DNA of 64,000 nt. Source: Lepisosteus oculatus. Its lineage: Eukaryota > Chordata > Actinopteri > Semionotiformes > Lepisosteidae. The position numbers were made by a program, and so were the translations under genes. This document shows positions 1 through 11,532 of the stretch, piece after piece. The stretch is from the NCBI RefSeq assembly GCF_040954835.1, contig NC_090708.1, positions 27,230,001-27,294,000 on the forward strand, given 5' to 3'. The notes beneath the pieces were generated by a model, which had not been told where the DNA came from, searched no databases, and saw nothing but the letters and a program-made list of their open reading frames with translations. Position 1 is the stretch's first letter; every line of letters starts with the position of its first letter.

Positions 1-335
1 TCTAAAAATTGGATACGAGCTCTAAATAAAACTTCTCTTGCCCTTTTCTCATAGAACGTCCTTAAGCTCATTTTTAAAAAGGCTATTTTCTCCAAATCAA
101 TAGTCTTCCCTTCATTACTCCTGATCTACATTTTCTTAATTTATCTTGAATCAGATCTCCTTCCCTTCTCACTTGGTTTTGTCTTTCCTGACAATATCAT
201 TTAGTTTTTCATTACTTTTCTTAACACTTTCCCACCAATCAGACACTTTCCCATGGTCAGTGTTCCGAAGAACTGTAATAAGTATTCAGTTTTAAAAAGA
301 TGAGTACGAGAGTTTTTTTTCTATATATCCCTACA

Positions 336-1290
336 CAGATGCAGCCATTCAAAATGTACAGTATAACCTTGTACCACGCAAAATTATCCACAGTTCACCG
401 TGTTGTACCACAGTATGTGATTGGCTGGCCAAAATGACTGATAGGAGCACTCGTCTGAATGCGTCTGATGGTTATAAATGAAATTAATTTAGGAACATAA
501 ATATATTATGTAAACTGTATATGGCTGGTATTGGTAGGTTTAATAAAAAATACACACCAGTATTTCACTTTCTTCCTAAACATTTTAAGCATCAAAATCT
601 TTCATTAAGTTACATACTGTGGTTATTTTGGAAAAGTTTCTACGTGGTCCTTCTGACTATATTAAGTTTATATACTTCATAAAAAAGTTATAATGTTTTA
701 ACATTTCCTATGAATATTTGCGCTTCCTAGTACTTTTTAGAATTTGATTAATAGGGAATATAATATGGAATTGCATATCTAAAGAAATTAATAACTATAT
801 ACTTATATTAATATAGCTCAAATTATCATAGTAGTACAATTTCTTTGTAAATGTCTGTATCAGTTTAACTCATTCACCTGTGATTAAGTGTGTGGTGTAA
901 TGGCGTAGGTGTGTGCCTTGCATGCTTAAGGGCAGGGGTTTGAACCTAGCTGTAACCATGACATTTCTTTTAAAAACTAAAATAGCAAATATTTTGGGCA
1001 CTATATTGACATTTTTGATATTTCTTAATATCACAACATGTTCGAAGCCAAGTGATTTATTAATAGCAACAAAAAAATTCCAAACCGCTACTGTACTGCC
1101 ACTACAGTATAGCTTGTGGGAAATACATTTATTTGTACTGCATCAAAGTTTTTAACTCGTTCAGAGCATCCTACATTACAGACTCCAAGTGTTTCATTTT
1201 TTCTGTTGCTACAATATCGACAGCAATGTAGTTAAAAGGAACATATCAAAATGTTTCCAAAATAACCACAAGTGAACGAGTTGAGGGATT
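336..1290 (+). repeat. A-type end and arm of the CAGATGCAG transposon family
   Basis: The stretch opens with CAGATGCAGCCATTCAAA, the terminus shared by every end of the dominant family in this window. It continues with A-type subterminal sequence (a degenerate match to the ends at 15938 and 55076), then the arm motif around 'aaaaatacacaccagtat' near 548, the 'gggaatataatatggaat' motif near 755 and a tRNA-like core at about 884-950. Sequence past about 1200 resembles the reverse complement of 51290-51370. No matching right end is recognisable, so the copy is probably broken or overgrown by other insertions. Confidence 0.7.
884..950 (+). repeat. tRNA-like pol III module in a transposon arm
   Basis: An A-box-like stretch (TGGTGTAATGG, about 893-903) and a B-box-like GGTTTGAACC (about 937-946) lie about 35 bp apart, as in tRNA-derived SINE heads. 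It sits at the same place inside the arm as unlike modules in other copies. No clean cloverleaf is evident, so it is not called as a tRNA gene. Confidence 0.5.
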
Positions 1291-1299
1291 TGATAATAA

Positions 1300-3650
1300 C
1301 AGAGAAATCATAACAATGACCCCTTGTTGCTAATCATGCATAAACATCTGTACTGTAATCCACTTTCTTTGTTAACACATTTCATTTTTAATTTGACTCA
1401 TTCACACATGAATTGTGAGAGAATGATGGATAGAGACAAGATGGAGGTTCTTTTCAAAACTACATTCCCCAGAATGCAGTGGAAAATAATGTCAGTTACC
1501 CTCAGTCACCTGAGCAGCTGATGCACTGCATCAGAGAGAATGGCTGAAGGATTAGCCCAATAAGAGCTAGTTTTTTTTAAACAACCCGAGGGGAAGGAAA
1601 AGTGCCCGCATTCATTTTTTTCACTGACAAAGTTAACTCGTGGTGCATTAATTGTCAGTGAAACAATTTAATCATTTAATATCTTTACTTTGTATGTTTT
1701 AATCTGCTAAATATTGAATAGTTACATGGAACATTACAACTAAAGGGACATTTTAGCAGCAGAGCATGGTTTGACATGTACAGTAAATGTGACACCCGTG
1801 GTGCGTTAAGTGCATAACCTACAGTATGAGCTCATTTGTAAGGTTATTAAAAAAGGTTGAGTGTGGTGAGTTTCGACTGTTTCCAGCCAGTCTTGGGCAA
1901 AAGGAACCTGTCTTTCATTGTAAGGTTCGCCTGTTCTACTTGTACATGAGAATATACTTAACAGAGCCGATTGTAAGAGCAAGGTGACTTTCTGCTGTCT
2001 AAACCATCTTTTACAGCTTTTAAAGTCATGCAATGTTTGAATTAGGCAGGAACACATCATTGTATCTGTCATTTTTTAAAATAAATATGGAGCAACCAGC
2101 AATCAAATGTCCTGATTTTTCTTAACACTCATTTTTCCATACTGTAGGTTTTTAGAGTCTTTGGGTACGCTGTAAGTTCTTTTTACTACTTAAGTAAATA
2201 TTTGAAACACTTTAATTTTGTAAACAAAAATTCCATACAGAAATAAAATCATGTTTTCTACAGGTGTTAAGCAGATTAGCTGGTTGCTGACAAAATAGCA
2301 CACCGTCCACCACTGCCAAGTGATATAACTTTAATATAAACAAGATGTAGTACCTGGTGCAGTTTAAAAAAAATACTGTATATACTGTATTTTGAATTAA
2401 TCGAATCCCAGGTGTGAGTTCATAAAGCCAGAATTACATACTATCCCTACATCTGCGAAACACCTGATCATCTACTGTAAAGCTTTCAGTGCTTTGTTTG
2501 TGTATATCCCAATCGTAGCAGGGGCAGGGTGTGTAGGGAAAGGTTTAGGCTGCAGTTGCAATTGATATTTTGCTGCCTATGCATGCTTACACAGCTCCCT
2601 AGGTGAATTCTCGTACTTGACTGAGAAAGCTTTAGAGAACATTTTTTATTTTAAACAAATTGTAAATATGATGTTTACATTGCTGCTTTTATCGTTGCAT
2701 TAACATTGGAATGTTCTTACAAGTGTAAAAGAGGCAATACACAATGTGTTTCCTCTTTAACTTTTCAGTTTACAGAGAAATTCTGCCAGAGCCACACAAC
2801 ATTGTACAAAAATACTCTTCTTGTGTCTAATTTCTAGTTTAGCAGGATTTGTGCGATAAGCACATTGTTTAATGTGGATGACATTACCAACTTCTACATC
2901 ATTGTATAACACAGGTTTGAGTCAGAGTGTCTCTTAAAACAGAGCACATTCCAATACATACAACTACTGCAGGATTTCTTTATCTGTTTCAGCTAAATGA
3001 GGGGAATTAAGTCAGTCAGAATCTCGGAGTTCCAATTGTAAAAATAACCTTTCTTCCCTCTTTTGTTTAACTTAAAGAATTTTACAAAGAAATCCTTAAT
3101 CACAATACCATCACTCAATTTATCCAGATACACAAATTCATGCCAGAGCCAAGAACAAGCTATAATAGTGGGCTATTTGTATGTATTCACTATAGAAACA
3201 AACCGAAAGTAATACTCTGATTGTGCTTTGAACCATTGAGTGCAGTGCTCAGTCCATTACCACTATAAGGACAATGAAAGTTTCTTGAAAATAAATGAAT
3301 GTCAAAATGTTTCCGATAATGTCCACCTGTGATATTTTAGCTGCTTAGTTATACTATTCCATATTCATATAACTATTAAAGTGATGTTAAATCACTACAA
3401 CATTTATTTTTTTTCAATAACAGCAAGTGGTGTTCTTGCGATGTATTCTTTGAAAAGGATAAAAAGTTATGTAACGCATACGGCCACCATTGCAGGTTTT
3501 CCGAGCCGGCTTACCAGCGCGGTGACGTCACCGCCCTTCCCTGTGTATAGCAGGGGCAGCAGCCGTCAGGCTGATGGGAGATTTCCCTTTAGTAGGCTGG
3601 GCAAACGATTTTTAAAATTTTTTAAAAAGAAATAAAAAATGAGATATAAT
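1300..3650. repeat. transposon-arm mosaic, no gene seen
   Basis: No convincing coding sequence. About 2400-3700 reappears in reverse complement at about 43640-44600, including the block around the AT-rich 'aaatgagatataatgatgtgttcc' motif and the 'gcatgcttacacagctccct' motif. A GC-richer patch with CpGs and 'gcggtgacgtcaccgcc' lies at 3505-3560 and is echoed near 43570. I read the stretch as decayed arms of the CAGATGCAG family plus unassigned AT-rich sequence. Confidence 0.45.
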
Positions 3651-4777
3651 GATGTGTTCCTGCTTAACTTAGACATTGCACGACTTTAAAACCTATAAAA
3701 ATAGGTTTCGAGAGTTAGAAACCACTTTTTATGCGCGAAAAATGGGTGATTTTTCTTCCTCGTGATCAGCTCAGAATCTCTGTGTACGCTGTAAGGTTTT
3801 TACTTCTTAATTAAACGTTTAAAATACACGAATTTCATAAAGACAACACACATTTCGAAGAGAAAAAATCCCATTCTTTTCTCTTCCCATTGTGTGAAAC
3901 TCATCAGCAGGTCTTTTTTTCCCAATCAGAGGATCTGAAAATACCCTACCGCCCACTGCGCTCCGTCAGAGTGGGGCGCGGCACTGAGAGAGGGAGGAGG
4001 CGCGGAGCTCAGCAGTACAGAACGAACGTTCTACTGTCTGGGGCGCTTATGGCAGCGATCGCATCTGCATTTATAACTTAGTTTTTAAAATTAATCAAGC
4101 AATATGAAGCATCTCTTTTTATTTTTAAGTCACTTAATTATCATTAAGCACAACTTTCTCACCACTTAGACTACTTTTTGATACCATCCTTAGACAAAGC
4201 AGAATGTTCTTGTTCTGTCTAATGACATTACAAGTGGAAAGATTACAGAATTTAATCGTCTTTAATTTTGTTACGTTATACATTTTAGAAACGTTTCATC
4301 CATACAAACACCACAAAACTATTCTCGATTGTATTTCTGAATGGTATGTTACACTTAGTTCACTGTTTTAATTACACCTAATTAAGAAAGTTAGGTGTTA
4401 GCATAAACTATTAGCAATCAATATTAAATTTAGCACTGTAATAAGTTGTTGAACTTTCCCCCGCATCTTGTAAAAATATATTTTCATTGTTCAAATATAC
4501 ATTAAATCTGACTATCATACAATAAGTTAAATACAAAACTAAAGAAGAAATAGGGTTAAATATAATTCAAAATATTTTGCTAACAATGTTAACTGTTTAT
4601 AAATAATAAATTGTATTAACTAAAGAGTAGGATGGCACAGTTGTTAGTATGCTTTTTGTTTTGTTTCTTTTTTATAAATACAACAGTAGTACCTGATGTC
4701 TCAGCGCCTTTCAAAATTAAATTATGCATGCAAACCTGTGAACTAGAAAGATAACTAAGATATCCATCCATTTATAA

Positions 4778-5103
4778 TGGTTGCAAAGTGGTTAGCATTG
4801 CTATCTTGGAGCACTGGGGTCCTAGATTCAATTCCTGCCATCCTGTGTGTGTGGGGTTTGCATGTTCTCTCTGGGTTACATGGTTTTTCTCCATATGTGT
4901 GATATGACTCCCTCTCGCACTCCAAAACATACTGGTAAGTTAATTGGTTTATGGGAAAACTGGCCCTGGTGTGTGTGTGTTTGTGTCTGTCTGTCCTGTG
5001 ATGGACTGGCGCTATGTCCAGGGTGTATTCTGCCTTGTGCCCGTTGCTTACTGGGATAGGCTCCAAATCCTCTTTACTGGATAAAGAGATTAGAAATAGA
5101 TGG
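4778..5103 (+). repeat. tRNA-derived SINE
   Basis: The tRNA-like head carries an A-box-like 'gcaaagtggttagcatt' and a B-box-like 'agattcaattcc'. It is followed by the usual fish SINE body: 'gtggggtttgcatgttctc', 'actggtaagttaattgg', a short TG tract, 'gtgatggactggcg' and the tail 'actggataaagagattag'. Close copies occur at 38445 (plus), 8690 and 48665 (both minus). The copy at 38445 is the paralogue within the duplicated block. Confidence 0.85.
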
Positions 5104-5699
5104 AACTATACACAGTGTTAGAAACCCACTATGAAATGGCAGCATCTCACTGAGAATAAAATATTTTATAGTGCTGGCCTTTCCACCTCTCTTGCACATC
5201 AGTATCCATACCTAGTTATTTAAACAAATTACCTCTAATTATAAACATCTTAATATGCTGGCTCTGTGGATCTGCATGAGCTATGTTTGCCCATTCCTTC
5301 AATTCATGTGCATCCAACACACAGTTCAATGCTAGTAACTGCACAAAATCTAAAATACAATCCTCATTTCAGTATCTATGTAAACATACAGTCTGTTAAC
5401 TTCATCATCTTCATCAAAAGTATGCCTACCCCCATTAGGAAGTGTTCTTGTTATCAGTGTATTCCTTAGCTTTCCCAAAATTATCTTCTTCTTACCAACA
5501 TCTCTAGTCTTTTATCCTGCAATAACTCAGCCAACACTTAAATCCCCAAAAGCTGCTTGTGTTAATTTCTTTAAATCACAAATATCATGTGTAAATACTG
5601 GCCATTTAATACTCTGCATTGTGGGATAATAGTTTATTTTAAAGGGAACTAGAGAAACTAAGAACTAGAGAAATTAAGAAAGGCTTTTTTTTCCTAGAA

Positions 5700-6265
5700 T
5701 TAATAAATGCACATCCTGTTCACTGGGGAAATTAAATCCACACTGAGCAATCTTCAATATGTTCAGAATATGACAGCGAGAATCCTATCAGGGATGCATT
5801 ACACCTGTTTTCAAGTCCTTGCACTGGTTACCTATCAGGTTTCGAGTCAACTTCAAATTCCTCATCCTCATTCTATACCTACAGTATATGGCTTATTATC
5901 TGTCTACTCCCCCACCTTTGTCCGTCTGACTCTGGTCTTCTAGCTGTCCTCAAGAACATCTACATTCTGTGGGTGACAGGGTCTTCTCTAGCTGCACCCC
6001 AGAGCTCTCAATTTGTATTCCCAGTGATATCAGTCACATACCCTGAGTGCATTTAAATCTAACCTCAGAACCTTTCTTTTCAGAAGACTTAGTGTCTGTA
6101 TCTGCTTCATTTTCTAATTTTGGTAGCACCTCTAACTGCTTGACTTTCTTATATGTATTTACTTTGTAATCTGTGGTCCTTTTATCTGTTTTTACATCTA
6201 CTGTATTGCTTTGAGATGCCACCTTTAATGGTAATATATAAAATAAAGTTTTTTTATTATTGTTA
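5700..6265 (+). repeat. 5'-truncated LINE (L2-like), 3' end
   Basis: The 5' part translates to a reverse-transcriptase C-terminal fragment (LQYVQNMTARIL, then a degraded segment with stops) typical of L2-clade LINEs. The 3' part, 'gctttgagatgccacctttaatggtaatatataaaataaa' across 6210-6245, is the L2-type tail seen also at 11533, 17430, 19190 and 24910. A shorter version of the same copy lies at 39406-39590. It is non-functional. Confidence 0.8.
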
Positions 6266-6299
6266 TAGGGAAACATGATCAGATTTTCCCTGGTTCAGA

Positions 6300-7900
6300 A
6301 AAAAAGATCTAAAGTATACTAGTTTGTCACTCTTCTCATTCCCTTTGCTAAATTACTTTTCATACTAATCTGATCAATCTAACTGCCAGTTTTCTGTGCT
6401 TTCTCTATCCTGCTAAATTTGCAATTATTCTGAAAATTTTCATCTTGAAATAACTCATTTCTAAATAACCTTTTCACTGTTAACATCTTGCAGCAACTCT
6501 GCGACAAAATATACACTTAGCTCAACCTGACAGTTCATCCTGCTACCAACATTTAATAAAACAAATCTTAAGATTTCTATATTTATGTCTTTATTTAGTG
6601 GTTTCATTAGTGACAAAGGCTAAACTTTCTTGGAAAAATGTCTTTTATGTGTTGCGGAAAAAACTGACTTGCTTTAACAAAATATGTTTACAAGTCCTTT
6701 CACCTGGCAGTTTACCTAAATGCCCAACTATCTGAGAAGCCCTCCATGAAACCATAGTTGCTATTAATTCATTTAGGGCTCACTGACAGAATTGCTGTTT
6801 TTTATGCATGCTAATTTCTGATTCCTCACTCTGTTTCATGTTTATAGATAAGACTATTGATCGCGAAGGGAAATTGATGTACATGTTTACATATTCTTTT
6901 GTAACATACACCTTTTTGTGATTTTTTTGTATATCTAAGCAAGTGTTCCTGCATCCCTCTTCTGCACTATAGGCATGGCTTTTATTCTGTTTGCTCCATT
7001 TCTAAAACTTTTTGCTCATGTGGATTTTTGTATTTTTTTACACCTCTAGCACTTTAACGTCCTGAATTTTCATTTGCCTTAATTTGTAGAATGAATTTGA
7101 GTTTTAGCCTTTAAAATCTTAAGTTTTCACTATCTTTTGTTTCTTGTCCTACAACTGTTATTATTGATCACCATGAGTTCATTCAGCCTTTCCTGAACGT
7201 CTATGACAGGCAGAGAGAGTGCTGTTTCTGGTGCAATCTTTTGCAGCTGACATTTCACTGTTTTAAACGAATAAGAAATTCGATTGCTCATAAATCACTT
7301 ATTCTATATAAATACAGCATAATTGCCCTCCAAAAATCCTCTTTTTCTTGTTCGTTTTAGAGACCTTGATCGAAACTGATTTTAGATGTCAGAAAGGATT
7401 TCTTTTCTCTGTATTTCCTACATTGCTTTGTCGAGATTTTAACTTTATATTTAGGCTCAGATTTCAATTATAAATCGTACACTAATTAATAGCAGTAAAT
7501 ACTGATGTTTTGCTCCCTCTTACCACAAAAATAAATATTTTTTGTAGCTGGGATGAACTTTATTTTGTACGCGTAGCTACTGCGATTTGGACACGAAGCA
7601 GTTAAAGATGGCGGCAAATCAGGCACCCAGGGGCGGGGGGGGTGGGCGTCTTCTCGCCAAATAGGAGTGGCTTAAGCGACATACACAGTCGTGTAACTGA
7701 CAGTTTGAGGTAGCCTATCGTGTAAATTTAGCTTTGTTGCTGATAGGTTAAGCTTTCGAAACCCTGCCCCAAAGTCATGTGACTGATTTTTCGCCCTGTT
7801 TCGTTGGTTAAACGCAATGATCACAAGCACCGCCATGGTTACTGGGATGTGTAGTTTTTAATTCCGTTTGAATTATAACTGTACGTACTGTCTTCATATT
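6300..7900. other. AT-rich stretch, no gene seen
   Basis: Both strands show only short, stop-interrupted frames. The 3' portion from about 7140 matches copy 2 of the duplicated block (39580 onward). A GC-rich G-tract lies at 7628-7645 ('ggcggggggggtgggcg') and is echoed as a G-run at 40055. Confidence 0.4.
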
Positions 7901-8010
7901 TGGCCAGGGCTTTAAAGAGAAGGCGCGCCAAAAAATTTCGGTGCCGTCGTCTCCACTTTAAAGGTACCCCCGTGCTGGAAGAATTTGACCTCGGAACATT
8001 TGCCCAGCGT

Positions 8011-8078
8011 ACCTTTAGCTCAAGTGGCTGGGTCCCTGTTGAGTGACACCGGAGGCCTAGGTTTGAGTACCCAAGGGT
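8011..8078 (+). repeat. tRNA-derived fragment (A and B boxes)
   Basis: TAGCTCAAGTGG (8016-8027) is a near-consensus pol III A box, and GGTTTGAGTACCC (8060-8072) resembles a B box at tRNA spacing. It begins just where the similarity between the two duplicated blocks ends, so it may be an independent SINE head inserted there. A full cloverleaf was not demonstrated. Confidence 0.5.
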
Positions 8079-8689
8079 AGGGGGCTGACCTGAAGCAACA
8101 GTGGCGAGGGCGTGAACCCCCTAGCGTTACAGTTATAGCTTTTTATGAAGTACACAATATAAGCTTAATAATGTTACAACAAGCACGTTATAACCAGAAC
8201 CCACTAAGTTACCAAAATATTTATGAATAATGAAATTATTTATGATGAAGGTGGAAGGTTATGAATATCGTATTTGTCTATACAACTTATTCTCTTTACC
8301 ACTAAATCACCGATATACCGATTTTCTCTTGAAAACCACAAGTGTACTGTAGGTTCACAACAAAAAAGCTAAGAAATCTATTTGATCGAATCCAGATGTG
8401 ACAAACCACATTTAAAGCTTACAACACATTAAAATTTGTATTTCATTCATTTTTGTTCTCTTCACTCATTGGGATATTTGAAAATTCACTATAACATACT
8501 AAAGACTTTGCAGTTGCTGTAACTGCATCATTAACAAATTACACTTATTTTAATAAACACGTATTAATAAACTTCATTATAATAACCTCAAATTAAACAT
8601 GATGTCAATAGAAGTGTTTTAAAACAAGTACCATCAGATCAAATTTTAAACCAAACATACCCACATTTTACAAAAATAAATTCCCCTGC

Positions 8690-9000
8690 TGTATATCCCC
8701 AAAGCCTATCCTGGCAAGCAACAGGCACAATACAGCATACACCTTGGATGGGATGCCAGTCCATTGCAGAACACACACTGACACAAACTAACACACATTC
8801 ACACTTGGGCCATTTTTTCCCAGAAGCCAAATAACATACCAGTATGTCTTTTGACTGTGAGAGGAAATTGGAGCACCCGGAGAAAGCCCACATGAACACA
8901 GGGTGAACATACACTCCATGCACAGAGCACCCCAGAAACTGGACCCAGGGCTCTATCACAGCAAAGCATCATTGCTAACCAATGTGCTACCTTGCTGCCT
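8690..9000 (-). repeat. tRNA-derived SINE, minus strand
   Basis: Reverse complement of the SINE type at 4778: 'aaagcctatcctggcaagc' at the tail side, 'gatgccagtccattgcag' (compare 'gtgatggactggcg'), a CA tract, and a head near 8950-9000. It is more diverged than the 4778 and 38445 copies. It lies about 0.5 kb beyond the 3' end of the OR1 coding exon. Confidence 0.75.
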
Positions 9001-9481
9001 GCTTTATCATTCAATTTTAGTAATTTAATTCCTAATATTCTCAACATGTTGCTGTTTTAGGAGTTCTTATTATTTATGGCTTAATACGTGCTATATCCCA
9101 AAGAGACCACTTCAGAATCCATGTATTTTCATATTGCCCTACTGATTAATTCTTTAATTATTCATACATTATTAATTTGAGAAAATATACAATTTATTAC
9201 ATTGGTAAAATTAAATTTGTAATATACATAAAAACAGTTACTGAAACCTATTTTAGTCAAAGATATAGTAACTGACTCGCCATTACAATTATACAAGAAG
9301 AATAAAACAATTTTATTTAAACATTCTTAGGGAGGCATGTATTTTTCGTACCATGGGACATACATTCCACAGTCATATCATGTGTGTAAAATTTCAAGAA
9401 TATGGTTGTCAGAGAAATGTTCTGAGAATTGTCTGAGATTCTTCTTTTGAACTATTACCAATTGAATTATTACCATGTGTC

Positions 9482-10456
9482 TTATAGACTTCTGTTTACA
9501 ACATTTTTTGTATTGTGCTGGAAAGGAGCCTGAATTCCAAAGTATCTGTGAATTGCTGCCTTGATCTTTTCATTTCTTAAGCTGTAAATGATGGGGTTGA
9601 CCAATGGAGTGAGGAAATAATACACTGCACCAATAAAGATGCGTGCATCAGGAGGAATACTCTCCACTCTCATTCCAATATACACTACAGAACAAGACAC
9701 ATAGTACAGAAAGACTACAGTCATATGTGAAAAGCACATTGAGAAGGCCTTCTTACGGCTTTCCACAGTTTTCATTTTTATCACTGACCATACAATTCTG
9801 TAGTAGGACCACATGACAAACAGGAAAGGAATGTAAATTACAACCATAGCAACAGACAGAGCAAAGTTCAGTTGTGCTGAGACATTACCACAGGCTAATG
9901 ACATTACAGTAGGGTAGTCACAGATAATGTGCAAGATGAGGTTTGATCCACAGTATGGCAAAGTGCTTGCCAGTACTACAGATGTTAAGGGCGCAAGGAA
10001 GCCCAGCAACCAGACTGAGGATATCATTGTAATGCAGACCTTGGTATTAATGATGATGTTGTAATGCAGAGGTTTAACTACAGCAACATACCGGTCATAA
10101 GCCATGACTGCAATGAGCAATACTTCAACTGCTGTAAATGACATAAAAAAATACATCTGCGCAAAACAATTTGAGAAGGATATGGTCCTGTCATGACCTG
10201 AAATAACTTTTAACAACTTGGGTATGATAGTAACGGTCAGTAGAACATCTATGACAGCCAAGTTCCACAGGAAGAAGTACATGGGTGTGTGGAGCCGGTG
10301 GTCCAGGGTGAATAACACCACAATGAGCAGATTATCCAGGAATGTGGCCAGGAGGAGGATGAGGAAAACGATGAAGAGGGCAGTGTAGTGCTCCTGCAGA
10401 CCTGGCACTCCCACAATGATGAACTCAGAGTGCAGGGTGACATTGATTCCTCCCAT
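9482..10456 (-). CDS. Odorant receptor (OR1), intact coding exon
   Basis: A seven-transmembrane odorant receptor that would bind odorants at the olfactory neuron membrane and signal through an olfactory G protein. I start at 10456 (324 aa), because a pyrimidine-rich acceptor ending in AG at 10482-10481 lies 26 bp upstream and would remove the first 14 codons of the longer frame. Diagnostic motifs, numbered from this start: N-glycosylation site NVT at 5-7, HTPMYFFLWNLAVID at 56-70, MAYDRYVAVVKPLHY at 118-132 with the DRY core, ECL2 cysteines at 169, 179 and 189 with the partner Cys97, KAFSMCFSH at 236-244, and NPIIYSLRNEK at 287-297. There are no stops or frameshifts. It is closely similar to OR2 at 47465. 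A non-coding first exon is proposed near 23054-23105. The OR family cannot be assigned without a tree. Confidence 0.96.
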   Translation of the reverse strand: MGGINVTLHSEFIIVGVPGLQEHYTALFIVFLILLLATFLDNLLIVVLFTLDHRLHTPMYFFLWNLAVIDVLLTVTIIPKLLKVISGHDRTISFSNCFAQMYFFMSFTAVEVLLIAVMAYDRYVAVVKPLHYNIIINTKVCITMISSVWLLGFLAPLTSVVLASTLPYCGSNLILHIICDYPTVMSLACGNVSAQLNFALSVAMVVIYIPFLFVMWSYYRIVWSVIKMKTVESRKKAFSMCFSHMTVVFLYYVSCSVVYIGMRVESIPPDARIFIGAVYYFLTPLVNPIIYSLRNEKIKAAIHRYFGIQAPFQHNTKNVVNRSL

Positions 10457-10479
10457 TGGTCGTAGTTTCAGCAGCTCTG

Positions 10480-10496
10480 ACTGGAAAGAGGTTGGC
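10480..10496 (-). promoter_or_regulatory. Putative splice acceptor 5' of the OR1 coding exon
   Basis: Read on the minus strand, 'gccaacctctttccag' precedes the exon, giving a pyrimidine tract with terminal AG followed by 24 nt of 5' UTR and the ATG. OR genes commonly have an intron just 5' of the start codon, and OR2 and the pseudogene at 29846 show the same arrangement. Confidence 0.6.
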
Positions 10497-10851
10497 AAAT
10501 AACAACAGGGCTTTCACTGGTTTACAAATATTTAAGAAATTTTAAATAATAACATGTAAAAATAAATTGTGTAACATTTAATTCTGGATTTTATATCATC
10601 TATACATTTCTATTCCTCTCTACATAGGAAAGAGCATTATTTGAAGAATTTTACATTTAATGCTCATAGAAATAAATTTTCAGAAAATGTTCTTGAGATA
10701 CTCATGCAGTATGTGGCCTACTGAAGTTTTGCAAATAAAAACAGTGTTACTGAAGTTTTATTTGTTTGCATTATGAGATTGAGAAAGTATAAGGATTTAA
10801 AGGCTGTTTTCTGATATTTCATTATTGTTAGATTTGAAGTAAGACACAAGA

Positions 10852-11206
10852 TGTGAAAAGGGTTAACTTAAGTCAGTTCTGCCTGAAGATTAGACTTCTA
10901 AGCAACAGGAGTTTATGGCAGGAAAGGGGGTTAACTGATAAGGATTCTAGATGCCAGCTAGGAAAACCCCTGGGGACTTCATCCTTGACCATTTGGCCAA
11001 AAGGCTGTAAACTGGCGAAACACGTGACCTTCCCCCTTTACCATAATAACGAATGACGTCCGAAGAAGCAAGGAAGGACTATATAAACCTAAAGTTTGTA
11101 CCGGCACCTTGAACAATATTTCGGTTTTGTTGTTTCTTGTATGCAATAAACTCATCTGTTTAACTTAATCTCGGGATTCAGAACTTTATTCTTTCTGTTA
11201 CAACAG
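10852..11206 (+). repeat. Solo LTR-like element with TATA box and poly(A) signal
   Basis: The segment begins TGTGAAAAGGG and ends near CTGTTACA. It contains a TATA box (TATATAA, 11080-11086), an AATAAA signal (11145-11150) about 65 bp later and GC-richer promoter-like sequence upstream. This is the U3-R-U5 layout of a retroviral or retrotransposon LTR. No internal region follows, and a target duplication could not be fixed, so the exact ends are uncertain. It lies inside the putative OR1 intron, and the TATA box faces away from the gene's direction. Confidence 0.65.
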
Positions 11207-11532
11207 ACGTGTTCTTATGAGATACTGGGATGTGGGTTCACATTTCTACAAGACATATGTATGCAATATATATTTAGACCTGACAATGATTTTCACTCTA
11301 TTCCAATGTCCCATTTTGAATAAATACACATAATAAATAATGTGATCTAATTTTTAAAAGATTATTTTTAAAAACCTATGTGTGAATGCATAAAACATTA
11401 TGTAAAACAAGTTTAATATCAACAGAAACTAAAATTTGTTGATTGCATGAGTATGCAGCTGCTTTGTCATAGCAATCGTTAATTAGCTCAAGTGCACAAA
11501 ATGAATTTAATAGAAAATATAAGGAATATATA

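Larger units (their letters stand above)
3988..8010. repeat. Duplicated block, copy 1 (pair of 36330-40450)
   Basis: Long collinear similarity to 36330-40450, starting at 'gagagagggaggaggcgcggagctcagcagtacag' and including the SINE at 4778, the LINE fragment at 5700 and the end block with 'tttaaagagaaggcgcgcc' at 7910. Copy 1 lacks the 1.4-kb insertion found in copy 2 and keeps about 1.2 kb (roughly 5890-7140) that is missing from copy 2. Part of it (about 4020-4400) also occurs in reverse complement at 19280-19620 inside the giant transposon, so at least part of the block is itself transposon arm. Confidence 0.8.

Noticed and set aside
4755..5066. Open frames on both strands with Cys/Val repeats and HTHTH
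   Set aside because: They fall inside the SINE; the composition comes from its TG tract. The same applies to 38455-38833 and 8639-9047.
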